Source: Rostrohypoxylon terebratum (lineage: Eukaryota; Ascomycota; Sordariomycetes; Xylariales; Hypoxylaceae). From it: 64,000 nucleotides of DNA. The notes beneath the pieces were generated by a model, which was not told the origin of the DNA, did no database searches, and worked only from the letters and a program-made list of their open reading frames with translations. The stretch spans positions 364,979 through 428,978 of the forward strand of contig MU385872.1 in assembly GCA_022497145.1 (NCBI GenBank). Reading direction: 5' to 3'. This document shows positions 13,448-25,223 of this stretch, piece after piece (within the stretch, counting starts at the first letter, position 1; every line of letters starts with the position of its first letter). Made by a program: the position numbers and the translations under genes.

Positions 13448-14363
13448 TGAAAGTCAAGGGAAGGATTGCGCTGCTGAGTCAATTACCTTCATCAGCTAGC
13501 CGAATATTATAACTTATCTATGCTGTATTATGCTTGTTTTTCGTTAGTAGTATTTCTTGATGCTGACTGGAAAAATTGCTGAAGCCGAGCCCATCTAAAC
13601 TTTAAAGAGTGCTAGGCGGTACGTACCGAACCGAGTTTTATGTTAGACCCGCTTTACGCGGTTCTACATAACTCCGGCTTATGGAATGTATTCTCTTAAA
13701 CGATGGGGACGAGATAACGTAATCAATTTTGTCTCGTTACCTAGTACCCTGGTACCTAACATTTTGTAAACGAGGACAGCCCGCAGTGAGTTACGGAGAA
13801 ATGCAAACTCCATCCATATAGTCCATAGTAGCTCGTGCTTAATGACTTGCGGCGACCTTCACCATCATCTATCGCAATGCAAAACATATCCATTATGTAC
13901 CTAGTGTAGGAGCTACCGCCTTCTTGCGCATGCAAACGGTTTAGATGAACCTCGGCTTGATAAACCCACTTTCAAGGGTTCCATGCACCCCATCAAGACC
14001 TAAAAGAGGCAGTATCCCTTGACGGGTTTAGTGTGTTGTCGGCCTAGGCACCGCGATGCCTCGGTACCCCAGCTTTCCCAAGCTTTCGCCTGGGTCACAC
14101 GCTGATTCAATAGCCGTACGGCCCCAATTTCCACCAATTCCAGACTATTTTGCCGATAATCAAAGACTCTCCTCCCTGTATTTCTAGTATTATTTCTAGT
14201 ATTTCTAGGATTTCTACATACTTAATCTACTCTAATCATTTTCGTCACATACTGCACTCACTGATACAGACATACCGTTGTAGAACCACGTTATCAAGAA
14301 AAGCGATCTTGTCCTACTGATTCCTCCCTATTTTGTAATTCCAGCTTACGTCTGACAGTCAAG
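13448..14363. other. Divergent promoter region between FOL1 and nitronate monooxygenase
   Basis: No gene is seen. This stretch separates two divergent genes and must contain both promoters and 5' leaders. No specific factor site could be assigned. Confidence 0.5.
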
Positions 14364-14429
14364 ATGGCCTCACCACGTGCGTTACAACAATTGCAACCGT
14401 CTAAACTGATTCTGGTAGACTAACTAGAG

Positions 14430-15635
14430 ATGAATATTGCAGAGAAGATCCGAACACCTATAACCGATCTATTCAAGATCAACCACCCTATCATGCTGGC
14501 TGGCATGAACGTTGCTGCTGGTCCTAAGTTGGCAGCAGCTGTGACAAATGCCGGAGGTCTCGGTGTCATCGGAGGCGTGTCATACACCCCAGCCATGCTG
14601 AAGGAGCAGATCGACGAGCTCAAGTCGTACTTGAATGACAAGAACGCGCCATTCGGAATTGACCTGTTACTCCCACAGGTTGGCGGCAGCGCCAGGAAAA
14701 CAAAGTATGTTCCCTCGTATCCCCAACACCGTCGCCCTCTGGTTCGGTGAATGGCGACCAAACGGATCACAGAGCTAAAGCTAATCCCGCGGAACTACAG
14801 CTACGATTACACGAAAGGCAAGCTTAACGAACTGGTCGACGTGATCATCGAATCGGGTGCCAAACTCTTCGTTTCCGCCGTCGGTGTGCCACCCAAGGCT
14901 GTCGTCGACAAATTACACAAACACGGCATCTACTACATGAACATGGTCGGACACCCCAAGCACGTCCAGAAGGCGTTGGACATTGGCTGCGATATCATCT
15001 GTGCCCAGGGTGGCGAGGGTGGCGGTCACACCGGACACGTCGCTACCACCGTCCTGATTCCCGCCTGCGTGCAAATCTGCAAGGGAAAGAAGAGCGTTGT
15101 TTCAGGCAAACAGGTCCAGGTCGTCGCTGCTGGCGGTATCCACAACGGCCAGCTGTTAGCTGCGGCGCTCATGATGGGCGCCAGCGCCGTGTGGGTTGGC
15201 ACCCGATTCATCCTAACCGACGAAGCCGGCGCGCCGGAATCGCACAAGGAGGCCGTCCAGACCGCTAGCTACGACGACACGATCCGCACCCTCATCTTCA
15301 CCGGACGACCGCTGCGAGTGCGGAATAACCCGTACATCGACTACTGGGAGAACGAGCGCCAGGCCGAGATCAAGGAGCTGACGTCCAAGGGTATCCTCCC
15401 CTACGAACACGATCTCGAGAGGGCCTCGAACGGCGACACGGAAATCCCGGGAATCAAGAAGGGTTCTAAGGACGAGGATGTGGATGAAATGATGGACCAA
15501 TTCCGACCTTTCCTTATGGGTCAATGCGCCGCGTTGGTAAATGAGCGCAAGAGCGCGAAGGCCGTTGTGGATGAATTCATCGCAGATGCTACAGAGGCAC
15601 TGAGCCAGGGCCAGAAGATGACTGCTAAGCTATAA
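14430..15635 (+). CDS. Nitronate monooxygenase (2-nitropropane dioxygenase family)
   Basis: Exons 14430-14704 and 14801-15635 join across a 96-bp intron (GTATGT donor, CTACAG acceptor) to give 369 aa. The split codon restores an Asn in a smooth GSARKTNYDYT junction typical of the family. It is an FMN TIM-barrel enzyme that oxidises alkyl nitronates to carbonyl compounds and nitrite. Supporting motifs are the N-terminal HPIMLAGMNVAAGPKLA segment, AGGLGVIGG, the GGEGGGHTGH flavin/active-site loop, and AAGGIHNG followed by GASAVWVGTRF (phosphate binding). An upstream ATG at 14364 could add a 13-nt exon joined through a 51-bp intron (14377-14427), giving five more residues in frame. The short-chain dehydrogenase follows on the same strand; a shared pathway is not shown. 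Confidence 0.93.
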
Positions 15636-16114
15636 GTGGGATACAATTTTGATGGATTGCATAGGAAACGCAATCCGTGTAAATCTACTAGAAGCCTTGT
15701 TTTTTTCTTTAGTATAAATACCAACTGATATAGTTGTTTCAACTGGACAATCATCTACACTGTTATTTCAACGATCGAAACCTTGAAAAATGCCATGCAT
15801 GAATATTACCTGTACCTAAGAATTGCAGTGGCGATCTCTAATGTTATTTGTCACCCCCTATCGAGATCCCCTGTCGAGATCCCCAATGCGCGTTGTGCAA
15901 CTTGTAAGTACTTTACGTCACCACTCATGGAAGCTTAGGCAGGTACACCTTCATATAAGCTCTAGCAATTGTGTGAGTGTGATATCATCACCACTACTAG
16001 GTATTCTTATATAAGGTTCTCATGGAACATTTTTTTTAGCAAGTTTTCTTTCCTTCCAACTGTCTGCTAAAAAACTCACACATCCATTCCGATTTGTCTT
16101 ATTTTTCAGGGAAA
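15636..16114. other. Spacer between nitronate monooxygenase and SDR genes
   Basis: No gene is seen. It contains a short direct repeat of TCGAGATCCCC near 15860-15885 and a pyrimidine-rich TTTTTCAG just before the next start, which could be the acceptor of a 5'-leader intron. Confidence 0.5.
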
Positions 16115-17104
16115 ATGGCAGATACACACCAATTCGACGTAAATCGACTCTTCGGAGTCCAAGATTACGTAGCCGTGATCACCGGAGGAGGGACGGGTAT
16201 CGGGCTCATGGCCGCACAGGCCCTCGCCGCCAACGGCGCCAAAGTATACATCACGGGTCGCCGGAAAGAAGTATTGGAGAACGCTGCGAAAAGCCATCAG
16301 CCCACAAGGGGAAGTGGTCAAATCATCCCGATCGGACCTTGCGATGCGACCAACAAGGATGACATAGAGAACCTGGTTGTGGAACTGAGCAAAAAGGAGA
16401 AGTATATCAACCTCCTAGTTTGCAATGCTGGCATCTCGGGTCCGAAGGCAGAGCCCAAGTATGCGGAAGCCGATGACCTCAAGGCTCAACTCTGGAACAG
16501 CGAGGATCCTAAAGACTGGCAAGACAATTTCAATACTAATGTTACCGCCGTCTACTTTACGACAGTGGCCTTCCTCCCTCTCCTGCAGGCGGGAATTCGC
16601 CCTAAAGGACCGCTGGAGCCGTACTCTAGTTCCGTCATTACGATCTCGTCCATGTCTGGCATCATGAGGCATGCCCAAGGTCATTTCAGCTACAATACCG
16701 CCAAAGGTGCAACGATCCAATTGACGAAGCTCATGAGCGCCGAGTTTCAAAAGGCTGAGATTAGAGTGAATTCCATAGCACCAGGATATTTCCCAAGTGA
16801 GAGTAAGTGGAAGCGGTCTTCTCTTTCCAACCCTGAGATCCAGTCATGATATTAGGTAATCAATCATTGGAGTTAGGGTTAGCTAACTCGGTAAACCGCA
16901 GTGACGGCAAAGGGCAGCGACGAGAGGCAGAAGAGCCACGTGCCGCCGGAGAAGATCCAAGATAAGGGGCATGTCCCGCTCATGAGAGCTGGACGCGAGG
17001 AGGAAATGGGAATGACGGTGCTGTATCTGGCCAAGAATCAGTATGTCAACGGTGAGATAATTGCCGTTGATGGAGGAGTTCTGAATGTTCTTGCGGGGCG
17101 ATGA
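16115..17104 (+). CDS. Short-chain dehydrogenase/reductase
   Basis: Exons 16115-16802 and 16902-17104 join across a 99-bp intron (GTAAGT donor, CGCAG acceptor, GCTAAC branch site); the split codon becomes Met. The product is 296 aa, usual for classical SDRs. The Rossmann motif TGGGTGIG is at residues 23-30, an NAG motif lies in strand 4, the catalytic Ser is probably Ser179, and Tyr193-x3-Lys197 completes the active site. The C-terminal NGEIIAVDGG segment is also typical. An NAD(P)H-dependent alcohol/ketone oxidoreductase of unknown substrate is expected. The first ATG after a pyrimidine-rich CAG was chosen as start; the in-frame stretch further upstream has no ATG. Confidence 0.92.
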
Positions 17105-17701
17105 GGGAAGAGATGGTTCCAATGTTAATTACATAATACTAGAGTCAGATTCACTACGTTCATATACTATTGAATTAGTAATTAACTACCTAGACGAAAT
17201 GAAATATGACTCTTATGAACCCTGTGTATTGGACCTTATGCTGAGCCACTTATTAATTCAAATTAACCTAAGGGCTCTTGCTTCACTATATGTATTGGAA
17301 ATCTCGTTTCTAACAGCTCCAGCTAGATTATACTGGATATCCACTAGACTTTAGCGCGTGAGTCACTATTTTATCCGCCTCGGTCTGGAGCTTACAGGGC
17401 GCAGGGCACCTTCAGGGCTCCATTCATCTTCCTGAGGGGCACGTTAGCGGATGTGACATGTACCTATTTCTAGGCGCTGGTGGGTCATTACATAACCTTA
17501 ATCCTTACTTGACTCATTCCAAGCTAGCTTCGCATTAAATCCTACCATGTACAATACATACACTGACATACATACAAGCCTTAAGGCAACAACACATGGA
17601 CGACAATTCCTCTTCAACCCTGAGTGAACAGTCTTCATTAATTCTCGTAGGCTCGCCTTTTACGAGCAGTCGAGATAGGTCTTGTGTGAACGTCAACTGC
17701 T
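17105..17701. other. Intergenic spacer
   Basis: No gene is seen. The stretch is AT-rich and presumably holds the 3' end of the SDR gene and the promoter of the next gene. Confidence 0.5.
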
Positions 17702-19256
17702 ATGCCTAAGAAACGAAACAACAACAGATATTCAAAGCCGCCATCAATTGCCCCGCCGTCGCTCGCCTTATCTTCGTCCCAGGCAACTGGTAAGTCAGAT
17801 CCCAGGTCCATTCCTAGTCACCGTACCACGTGGACATTACATGATGTTAACTAGATAACCTGTAGAGAGACATGAGCGCTCGGTCAACCAGCTCATCGCA
17901 GAAATGCGACGGAGCGGTATACGGCAAAATGGCGCCCAAAACAACACAGCTGCGATAGCCCCAACTCCGACCCTCCACCCTTCACTACGTCAGATCTTCC
18001 GACTTCCCGACACACCTGCCCCTCCGCCCAGAAGAATTCAGCGCCGCGATGCCAACGGTCGACGACTACCGCCCGGACCGCCGCCCCCATCTAGCTGGGC
18101 ATCCCAGCCGCAGCATGCTTCCGATCTATTTGTAACAGATACCGCATGGGATATTCAACATTGGCGCTTACCAGATGCCTACGTTCCCGAAACCGGTAGC
18201 TTGATAGACCAACTACTCCGAAAAATAGCTCAAGACTGGGATCGGCAGCGAGAATTCAACCAATTCTACCTCTACACACTTCCTAGCCACTTGCGCATAG
18301 CATTGTTAACATATATCGCGGAATTTTACGAGCCGGGTCTATCTATTAAGGATTTGCGGCTCATCCTTACCGGTCCTTCCGACGAGATGCTGGCCGAATA
18401 TGACATTGAGAAGCCCGATATGAACCACCTAAACGGGGACATATTCTACCTAGACTTAGCCGAGTCCATAAGCAAGTCACTGACGGTTAAAGCATTGAGC
18501 GAACTACTCTTCCCCACCAAGGTCGTGGTCGAGCAACCCGTCTTACAAGAGTCGTGGGACGCCCCAGAACCTACGCTTGGTCCGATTCCCGGTCCATTGA
18601 AAATACTCCCAAACTTAACCAGACTGTCCCTTGCGGTTGATCCTGAACACGCGACCAGCATATCTTGGAAACAGCTTCTATCTTTAGCTGGAAAGTTACC
18701 GGCTCTTACACATCTTAGTCTAGCCGGATGGCCCGAACCATCCTGGACTCCGAACGCCAAATTCGCCAAAGTAATATCACTGTCGACCGGAATGAGTATA
18801 CAATACGGTGGGACCGGACCATATAGCCACAACTTGGATAATGACTGGTCAGAGGCTGTTCTGATACTGAGGCGCCTAAGCAAGGCGCTGTATGGCTTAG
18901 AATATCTTGATTTGACAGGTTGCGGGAATTGGTCTCTTGCTCTATCGGAAATTTCAGAGGGGGACCTAACCGTAGACGCTATTGACTGGGTGGGTGACTG
19001 GGGAAAGATAACGACGTTACGACTTAACTCGGGCTATGTCCTGACGGATGATTCAACCGATCGCGAAGTTTTGCAGGTTTCACGTTGGATCAGCTCTGCG
19101 AGAGCGGTAGAATCGCACATTAGGGCACAGCGATCAGGAAAGGGACGGTGGATTACGGTAGAGAAAGACACTCTTCCAGAGAACATCACGGCTAGGATGA
19201 GGAGGGCCGAAGCGAGTTTCGGCGGTTTTGGGGCGCCGCAAGTCCAAGCGGCTTGA
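17702..19256 (+). CDS. Conserved-looking protein with leucine-rich repeats
   Basis: Exon 17702-17789 (starting MPKKRNNNRYSKPPS) joins exon 17866-19256 across a 76-bp intron (GTAAGT donor, TGTAG acceptor, TTAACTAG branch region), giving 492 aa. The N-terminus is basic and proline-rich, then residues 45-75 are Pro/Arg-rich. From about residue 240 to 370 there are leucine-rich-repeat-like segments of LTRLSL, LTHLSL and LEYLDLTG type, suggesting a protein-interaction surface. No catalytic motif is seen. The C-terminal tail is basic with Gly/Phe. Function is not known to me; a nuclear or F-box-like adaptor role is possible but unsupported. Confidence 0.85.
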
Positions 19257-20253
19257 TCCGACTAACTAGCTATCTCTGAATGACAACCAGAGATAGTGCT
19301 CGCGTCGTCAACGATGAAAGATATTCAAAATCCCAGTCCTCACGACTCAAAAGATTTCCTAATTTAGTGTTTTGAAGTAAGGTACACCGGTGTCGCTTAC
19401 TGGATATCTCTAGCATTTATAAACGCTTCCTTTCGTTAGAGCTGTTTCGCGAGCTTGCTAACTAAGATCATCTTGTGGCTACTAAATAGTCTCAGGAGAC
19501 GCCAACGAAGGCTTAGATTTTTTAGTACGCAGGGTTTCGATCGACAACGATACAGCCGACTAGGATCTACTGGCTAATAGATGCCGAACCGGTTTGGCAA
19601 GGGGGTCATTTCCAGATGGACCTCTATGACGCAACGCTAGTCAGGAACCAATCATCGTTGCAGACATTGACTAAAGGAGGCAAAACCAACCTGTGACGCA
19701 CTTCCCGTCCACTTAGATGCTGTCGACTTGCAGTAGTGTACGTACTTATTTCGTCTACATAGTACGCATCCATGATGTCTGTCTTGGAATAATCTAGACG
19801 GGAAGATCGTACGTATGCGTATGTCCAGCAGGCGGTAAAAAAAAATCTGATAATTGATAGAGCGAAGACGAAGATGCGTTGTTGGTTTTCCAGAGTGTCA
19901 CATTCTGATGCGGAATTTTAGCGAATGGGTGACGGCCATTCGACCTGTTCAGTGAGTGTATGTAAGACAATGTTTGGTATATCATAGCAGCCACACCTGC
20001 CTTGGACAATCGTATTTATCGATCAGACTTCAGTTGAGACTTTTCATATTCATTTCGCGACATTGTCTCGCACCAAACTTCCATCGTTTTCTCTGCATAT
20101 TACCTTTATACTTATAAGTTCCTACCAACCTACTAACCAAATCTCGCCAAACTACCCCCCTTTTATAATACTCTCTCTGCTGCTACCTTCTCTACGCCGC
20201 GCTGGCCGAGGCGACATCGACATCTTGATATTCTAAATTTTCACATAACAGCC
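19257..20253. other. Intergenic spacer
   Basis: No gene is seen. The last 200 bases before the SUR7-like start are CT-rich, typical of a fungal promoter and 5' leader. Confidence 0.5.
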
Positions 20254-21408
20254 ATGGCTATCATCCGGGATGGCGGCATTAGGCCGCTGACGGTGATAGT
20301 TCCCCTTATCTTGTCGATTGCGGGATTTGTCCTGGCGATGATAGCACTCTTCGCTGGCAGCGGACCGCAACAGCAAGCTCTAGAAGACTACCACCTTATC
20401 GCCGTGCGTCATTAACCCGCAAACCACTATTCCATAAACTGCATACTGAATCTCATACCTACTAGATAAACATGTCTGATTTCGGACACGATCTCATACC
20501 CACTTCAATCTCCTCCGGATCTCAGCCCACATCCACCAGCTCCATCTGGGATGATATCGAAGGTGCGATAACAGACCAGCTGAACGACATCATCGGCGAC
20601 GCCGCAGACGAGCTTTCAAAGGAACTTGGGATCTCGCAGTGGTACAGCTTACACGTCATGACCGCCTGCGAAGGCAACTTCGCGCCAAACGCAACCAATG
20701 CCGGCGCCTGGTACAATACAACCAACTGCACCGCGCAGACACCGGGAGGTACGCGCACTCATCTCACAACCACTACTAAGACCCCTTATCACCTACCCAA
20801 ATTAACGAAACACATACGCTAACAGCAATATAATTATAGTCCAATTCAACCTCACCTCCGTAATCCAAAAAGAACTAAACCAAGGCCCCCTCCACCTCTC
20901 CGCCTCCACAATCCCGATCCCGGAGAAAGTGCAGGAAGCAATCGACTACCTCAACAGCTTCCTCCTCGCCACCTTCGTGCTCTACGTCCTAGGCGCGGGC
21001 TTCGCCGGCCTCTCCTTCCTCTCGTGCGTCGCCGCGCTCACGCTCGTCCGGCGCCAGCCTGTCGGCCGTATCGTTGTGATCGGGAATATCGTGTTAGCGG
21101 GGCTAGGGACCCTGGCGTTGGCGCTGGCGAGCGCGGTCGTGACGGGGATTGCGAAGAAGGGCGTCGGTGAGATCAATGATGCGGGAGGGGAGGTCGGGAT
21201 CCGCGCCGTGGAGGGCACGAAGCTGATGATTGTTAGTTGGGTCGCGTTCGCGGTTATGCTGGTCGCGACGGCGTTTTGGGGCTTGGCTTGCTGGGTCCCG
21301 AGGCGGGAGAGGCGGAGGGGGGTGGTGGTGGCGGATGGGGAGAAGGGGCCTAGAGCTAGTGGGGAGAGTAGACGTGGGTTATTGGGGGTGTTTCGACGGA
21401 AGCATTAG
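20254..21408 (+). CDS. SUR7/PalI-type plasma-membrane protein
   Basis: Three exons, 20254-20403, 20466-20748 and 20840-21408, join across introns of 62 and 91 bp to give 333 aa. There is a membrane segment near residues 10-33, then an extracellular loop with a W-Y-x-L-H-V-x-T-A-C-E-G cysteine motif (about residues 110-122) and a second cysteine, then three hydrophobic segments between about residues 165 and 285, and a basic cytoplasmic tail. This four-TM layout with an N-terminal loop cysteine motif matches the SUR7/PalI family, which works at eisosomes/cell cortex or in pH sensing. The tail is short, so a PalI sensor with a long C-terminus is less likely than a SUR7-like protein. GC content rises strongly in exon 3. 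Confidence 0.85.
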
Positions 21409-23687
21409 GGATGTGAGGGATATGGGTGTGGGGGGTACTTGGAAAAGGGGTAAAAGGGGTATGAGTTATGACTGACTAAGCTGGAGTTACGCCAGGATGG
21501 CTTTGAGTGATACCATTACCGGGGTGGTCGTTTCTTGTTGGCCTCTTAGACTAATTGCCGACCGTTTTTATCAATTTCCTCCTACATCATCAGGAAGCTT
21601 GGTATGAAAACCCAATGGGCGTGGTTTGGAGGGGAGTGGCTAGAGAATGATACCTACGACGATTGATTACGTAATATTTCATCTCAACTTGCTGCTTGTC
21701 TATGTATGAGAAGAACGATTCTCCTCTGACCAAGTAACATAATAGACATTCTATTACGTACTTTGAATCCTATAAAGAATCTAATGAAAGTTTGATATCA
21801 TCCCAATACCTCCCGGCAACGACTTTGCTTAACTGGATCCAATCCTAAGTCTTGATCTATGCCTGAATCTACACTTGACACATTTAGTACGTATGTATAC
21901 CAATGATCATCTGCGGTTTCTTCTATTCTTTCCATTATCAATATTTTGCGCAAGAGATTCTTATGACCCTCTCGCCGAAAACTTTTAAACTTGGTCATGA
22001 CCCCTTGTATTAGACTCTCGGATGGGGAGAATTGATATCCCAATTAAGAATGAGATGAGGAGAAATTTATCAATCAAATTCAACGCTAAGACTGAAATAT
22101 TATGACCGGTGTATGAGTTAGGTACGGTATAGGCACCTACCAAAATATATCATCCCATGTCACGCATTGAAGATATGGGTAATGTTGAATTGGGATGCAG
22201 GGACGCAACAAATACCGTCCGGATACCTAGTGGCAAATATGCATAGAGTTTACAGTAGGCTTAGGACTTGAAATGACTCACATCCTTCACATTTACGGTT
22301 AATCAGTAGGTGCGCAAACCCACCAGCATTTTCTATATAAACGCAGAAGCATCTATGGACATCCTCAGACCCCTCTTCTACACCACACTAGCCCGGGGTT
22401 CTTTGTCTGTCGTCTAAATGTACCATGTCTCCTAATCCATGGCCTCCGGCGTCATAATCGGGCAGTGGTGTGAAGGAAACCATTTAATACACTCAATCAG
22501 ACGGTAATAAGCGTCCTTCCTGTTGGCACATGTAATAGGTAGCTCCAATTAAGCCGGAGTGCGATCATAGAGGTTGCCACCGGTTCATCCCAACGTCCCT
22601 CTCAGATCGCCAAAACAGGGCTCTGCTCAAGACTTCTACTCAGGTGCTTGTTGAATAGAGTCATCTCGGCAAGGGATAGGATCGACCCGCATATCAGGAA
22701 GACCGGCGATTGTTTGAGATAGTACCATACCTCAACGTCAGCACTAGTCAGTACTACACCCTCTCAAATTCCTCACGTAGGTACGATAGAACTAACCTGG
22801 AGGTAGGATGAATGATCAATCGGCTACTCTTATTGTTTACTATTTTCCAAGGTTGCTTTGATATCTGGAAGTCGCAGCACTCTTGGTATCCTTTGTGGAG
22901 ATCCACTACCCACTCGACAATTCTCTGATACGGATGTGGAAAGGACACTTCAAACAGTCCAAGAGAGATCCGCGTTAGCCTGTCGGACTATGGGAGGAAA
23001 TCTGAAATACCCTGGGAACAAAACTTACATACACAATATCCCGCCATCCACACTGTCCTGGCTGGTAATGATTCGTCGTTCATTTGGAAGCGCCTTTCGG
23101 AACCCTTCCCCCTACATCTCTACAGGAATATACACATTGAGGTTCTTGTTTCCGCTATATTAACATGCCTCTTACAGACACAGCGAACCTGTCCTTGAGT
23201 CAGAGCGTTTGGTCACACATGTCGCCTTGATCCTAGCTGTACACTAGGCCGTCATACGCAGCATAGTAAATTATGCTTTTCCAACCCTAGAATAATGGAC
23301 GATTATAAAGGGCGATATTATGAGCAAAATCGGCGAGCAAGCCTTTCTCCTACTTACCTACTTTACCATCCTGTCACGTCCCATACCCCTAGGGAGGTTT
23401 TATTCAAAAAAGTTGTGCGACCTCGAATCGGAACTAGTCGAGGCCTAGAAGAAACCTCAGCATGGATGGACTATTTGTGAGATGGGATTGTTGCTTTTAT
23501 TGGGTGCGATCCTATGTACCTATTTGGCTGGGCTTTGAGCACGCGAATTTCGATCAATGATGAAGACGGTCGTGGTGGGTTTCGAGGCGGCGTCAAGCGC
23601 CTCAAGGCTGTCACGCGGCTTAGGGCCACACCCACCCTAAAGAATACAACCATGCTTCACCCTACAAGGAAAATAGCCAAATACATT
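21409..23687. other. AT-rich spacer without recognisable gene
   Basis: Frames here are short and do not join through splice sites, and I recognise no domain. The stretch forms the left part of the gene-sparse island around the UbiA-type gene. Confidence 0.5.
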
Positions 23688-23755
23688 TGAGAGCTGCAGG
23701 ATTCGAACCTGCGCGGTTCTGCGAAGAGGAGCCCGTGCCTATTGGCTCAGACGTT
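23688..23755 (-). tRNA. tRNA-like 3' fragment (class II type, truncated)
   Basis: Read on the minus strand, the segment ends in a perfect T-arm (GCAGG-TTCGAAT-CCTGC) followed by AGCTCTC, which could be the 3' strand of an acceptor stem. A longer upstream part resembles the anticodon and variable arms of Leu/Ser tRNAs. The matching 5' acceptor strand GAGAGCT and a D-arm are not present further upstream, so the gene looks truncated on its 5' side. The amino acid cannot be assigned safely. Confidence 0.45.
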
Positions 23756-24329
23756 AAATATAACAACAACTTTATAATCCTACGCAATGGGAGATACGAT
23801 TTCACGACTACCTACCATATAAATGAAGTAGAACTGGTAAAATTCTCTATAAATCATCATGGGATCTCGTTCACCTCGTCAGCTAGCGCAAAGATTTCAC
23901 TAAGATATCTTTACACCCTCATAAAGCTACATGTCCCAAAGGCACCCGTCAATGTACCTAGGCAGGGATTCATTTGTACTCTATTAGTTAGGAATTCTTG
24001 GCAGAAATGTTTCAAGATGATAGGTAATATACCCAAAGGCCATATCAAAGCCCTTATAAGAAAGGGAACCCGAGTCTATAAGTCTATATCAGTGATTCTA
24101 TAAAAGGTATTATTAATATACGAGATATCATATAGCCTCCCAATGCCTCTAATTTTACTTCCCTTACCACCATAGCCCCCGACCTACTCTTATCTATAAC
24201 CTAAATAACGTGTCATGACGGACTTGTTATACTTTCAGATTCTCCATTCTCGCGGAGTTGGACAAGGTTGCTTTGGGGTATGAGTTGCGTGATTTCGCAC
24301 CGGATCGTACGCCAACTTCACTAATTTTC
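23756..24329. other. AT-rich spacer
   Basis: No gene is seen. One 138-codon open frame crosses the tRNA-like segment but has no ATG start and no recognisable content. Confidence 0.5.
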
Positions 24330-25223
24330 TCAGCGTCCCGAGTCCAGATATCGAACGACTGGTAAGAAGTAAACGGATACAAGCCAGACGTTCCACATTT
24401 GGAAAGTTCTCTTGTCCGCTTCAGGGGTTCGATACTTGAGTGTCCGCGTGGTGATAAGCGCCCCTAACACCAACGGCAAGACGAAGCCGTACCATTCCAT
24501 AGACCAGTACATCGGACATAATATACTGGATGCCGAGATGGTAAGAGCTGTGCACCGTCGCGTCCACGTGTCCCCGATAACTAGTGGCATCGTCCTTCTG
24601 TTTCGAATCGAATCGCCTTCCATATCGTAGAGATCCTGAGTCTGTACTGTGGTGAAAATGACAGAAGCTAGAATCCCCAGCCATTGGATCGAAGGTTCCG
24701 TTATTAGTAACCTTGTTCCTAGCGCTACCTCCATAGCGCCGGTAGCGAAAGACAGAATCCCAGCCGCATTAATGATATTTCGAGTAATGAAGTTTCTATC
24801 AGCACCACCACCCGCATTATACCAAATGCCAAGAAATATCAGTGACAGTGTCTGACGCCATCCACCGATGCTAGCACTGACTATTATGGCTAAAATATAA
24901 TGCTTGAGCATCAAAGACGCCGCTTTTTCTCTACTGATCATACCAGAAGGTAACGGTCTCCACGGCTTATTGATACGATCTTCCTGAATTGCGTCTTCGC
25001 TGAGTTGGTTGAAGATATTGAAGGGGAGTAGGTTCGACCACGTCCAAAGGAGAGCTAGGGGGTATCGAACTAGAAGCCAGTTTATTGTCTCGTAGGAAAC
25101 ATGAGGCTGATCAAACATACAAGCAGCGTATGCTGTGATAGCCCCAAATATGCTCTGCGGGAACATTATGGTTTTCATGTCGCTGTATGTGAAGAGCCAT
25201 ATTGTTCTGAAATATGCCGGCAT
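24330..25223 (-). CDS. UbiA-superfamily membrane enzyme (prenyltransferase or terpene cyclase)
   Basis: One exon of 297 aa with seven to nine hydrophobic segments. The first UbiA motif is around residues 72-94, with Asn72, Asp77, Asp82 and the conserved NKPWRPLPSG block. The second acidic motif is DLYDMEGD with Asp197, Asp200 and Asp204, followed by Arg residues and TMPL. These Asn/Asp residues bind Mg-diphosphate in the family. Members transfer prenyl groups, and some fungal members (such as the fumagillin-pathway cyclase) cyclise farnesyl diphosphate. Which of the two applies is not visible. Start is the first ATG, shortly before the conserved TIWLFTYSD helix; an extra upstream exon cannot be excluded. 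The gene stands alone in a gene-sparse stretch. Confidence 0.88.
   Translation of the reverse strand: MPAYFRTIWLFTYSDMKTIMFPQSIFGAITAYAACMFDQPHVSYETINWLLVRYPLALLWTWSNLLPFNIFNQLSEDAIQEDRINKPWRPLPSGMISREKAASLMLKHYILAIIVSASIGGWRQTLSLIFLGIWYNAGGGADRNFITRNIINAAGILSFATGAMEVALGTRLLITEPSIQWLGILASVIFTTVQTQDLYDMEGDSIRNRRTMPLVIGDTWTRRCTALTISASSILCPMYWSMEWYGFVLPLVLGALITTRTLKYRTPEADKRTFQMWNVWLVSVYFLPVVRYLDSGR

Noticed and set aside
23687..24103. 138-codon frame across the tRNA-like segment
   Set aside because: Starts at a non-ATG codon, begins inside the tRNA-like T-arm and has AT-driven composition without a domain.
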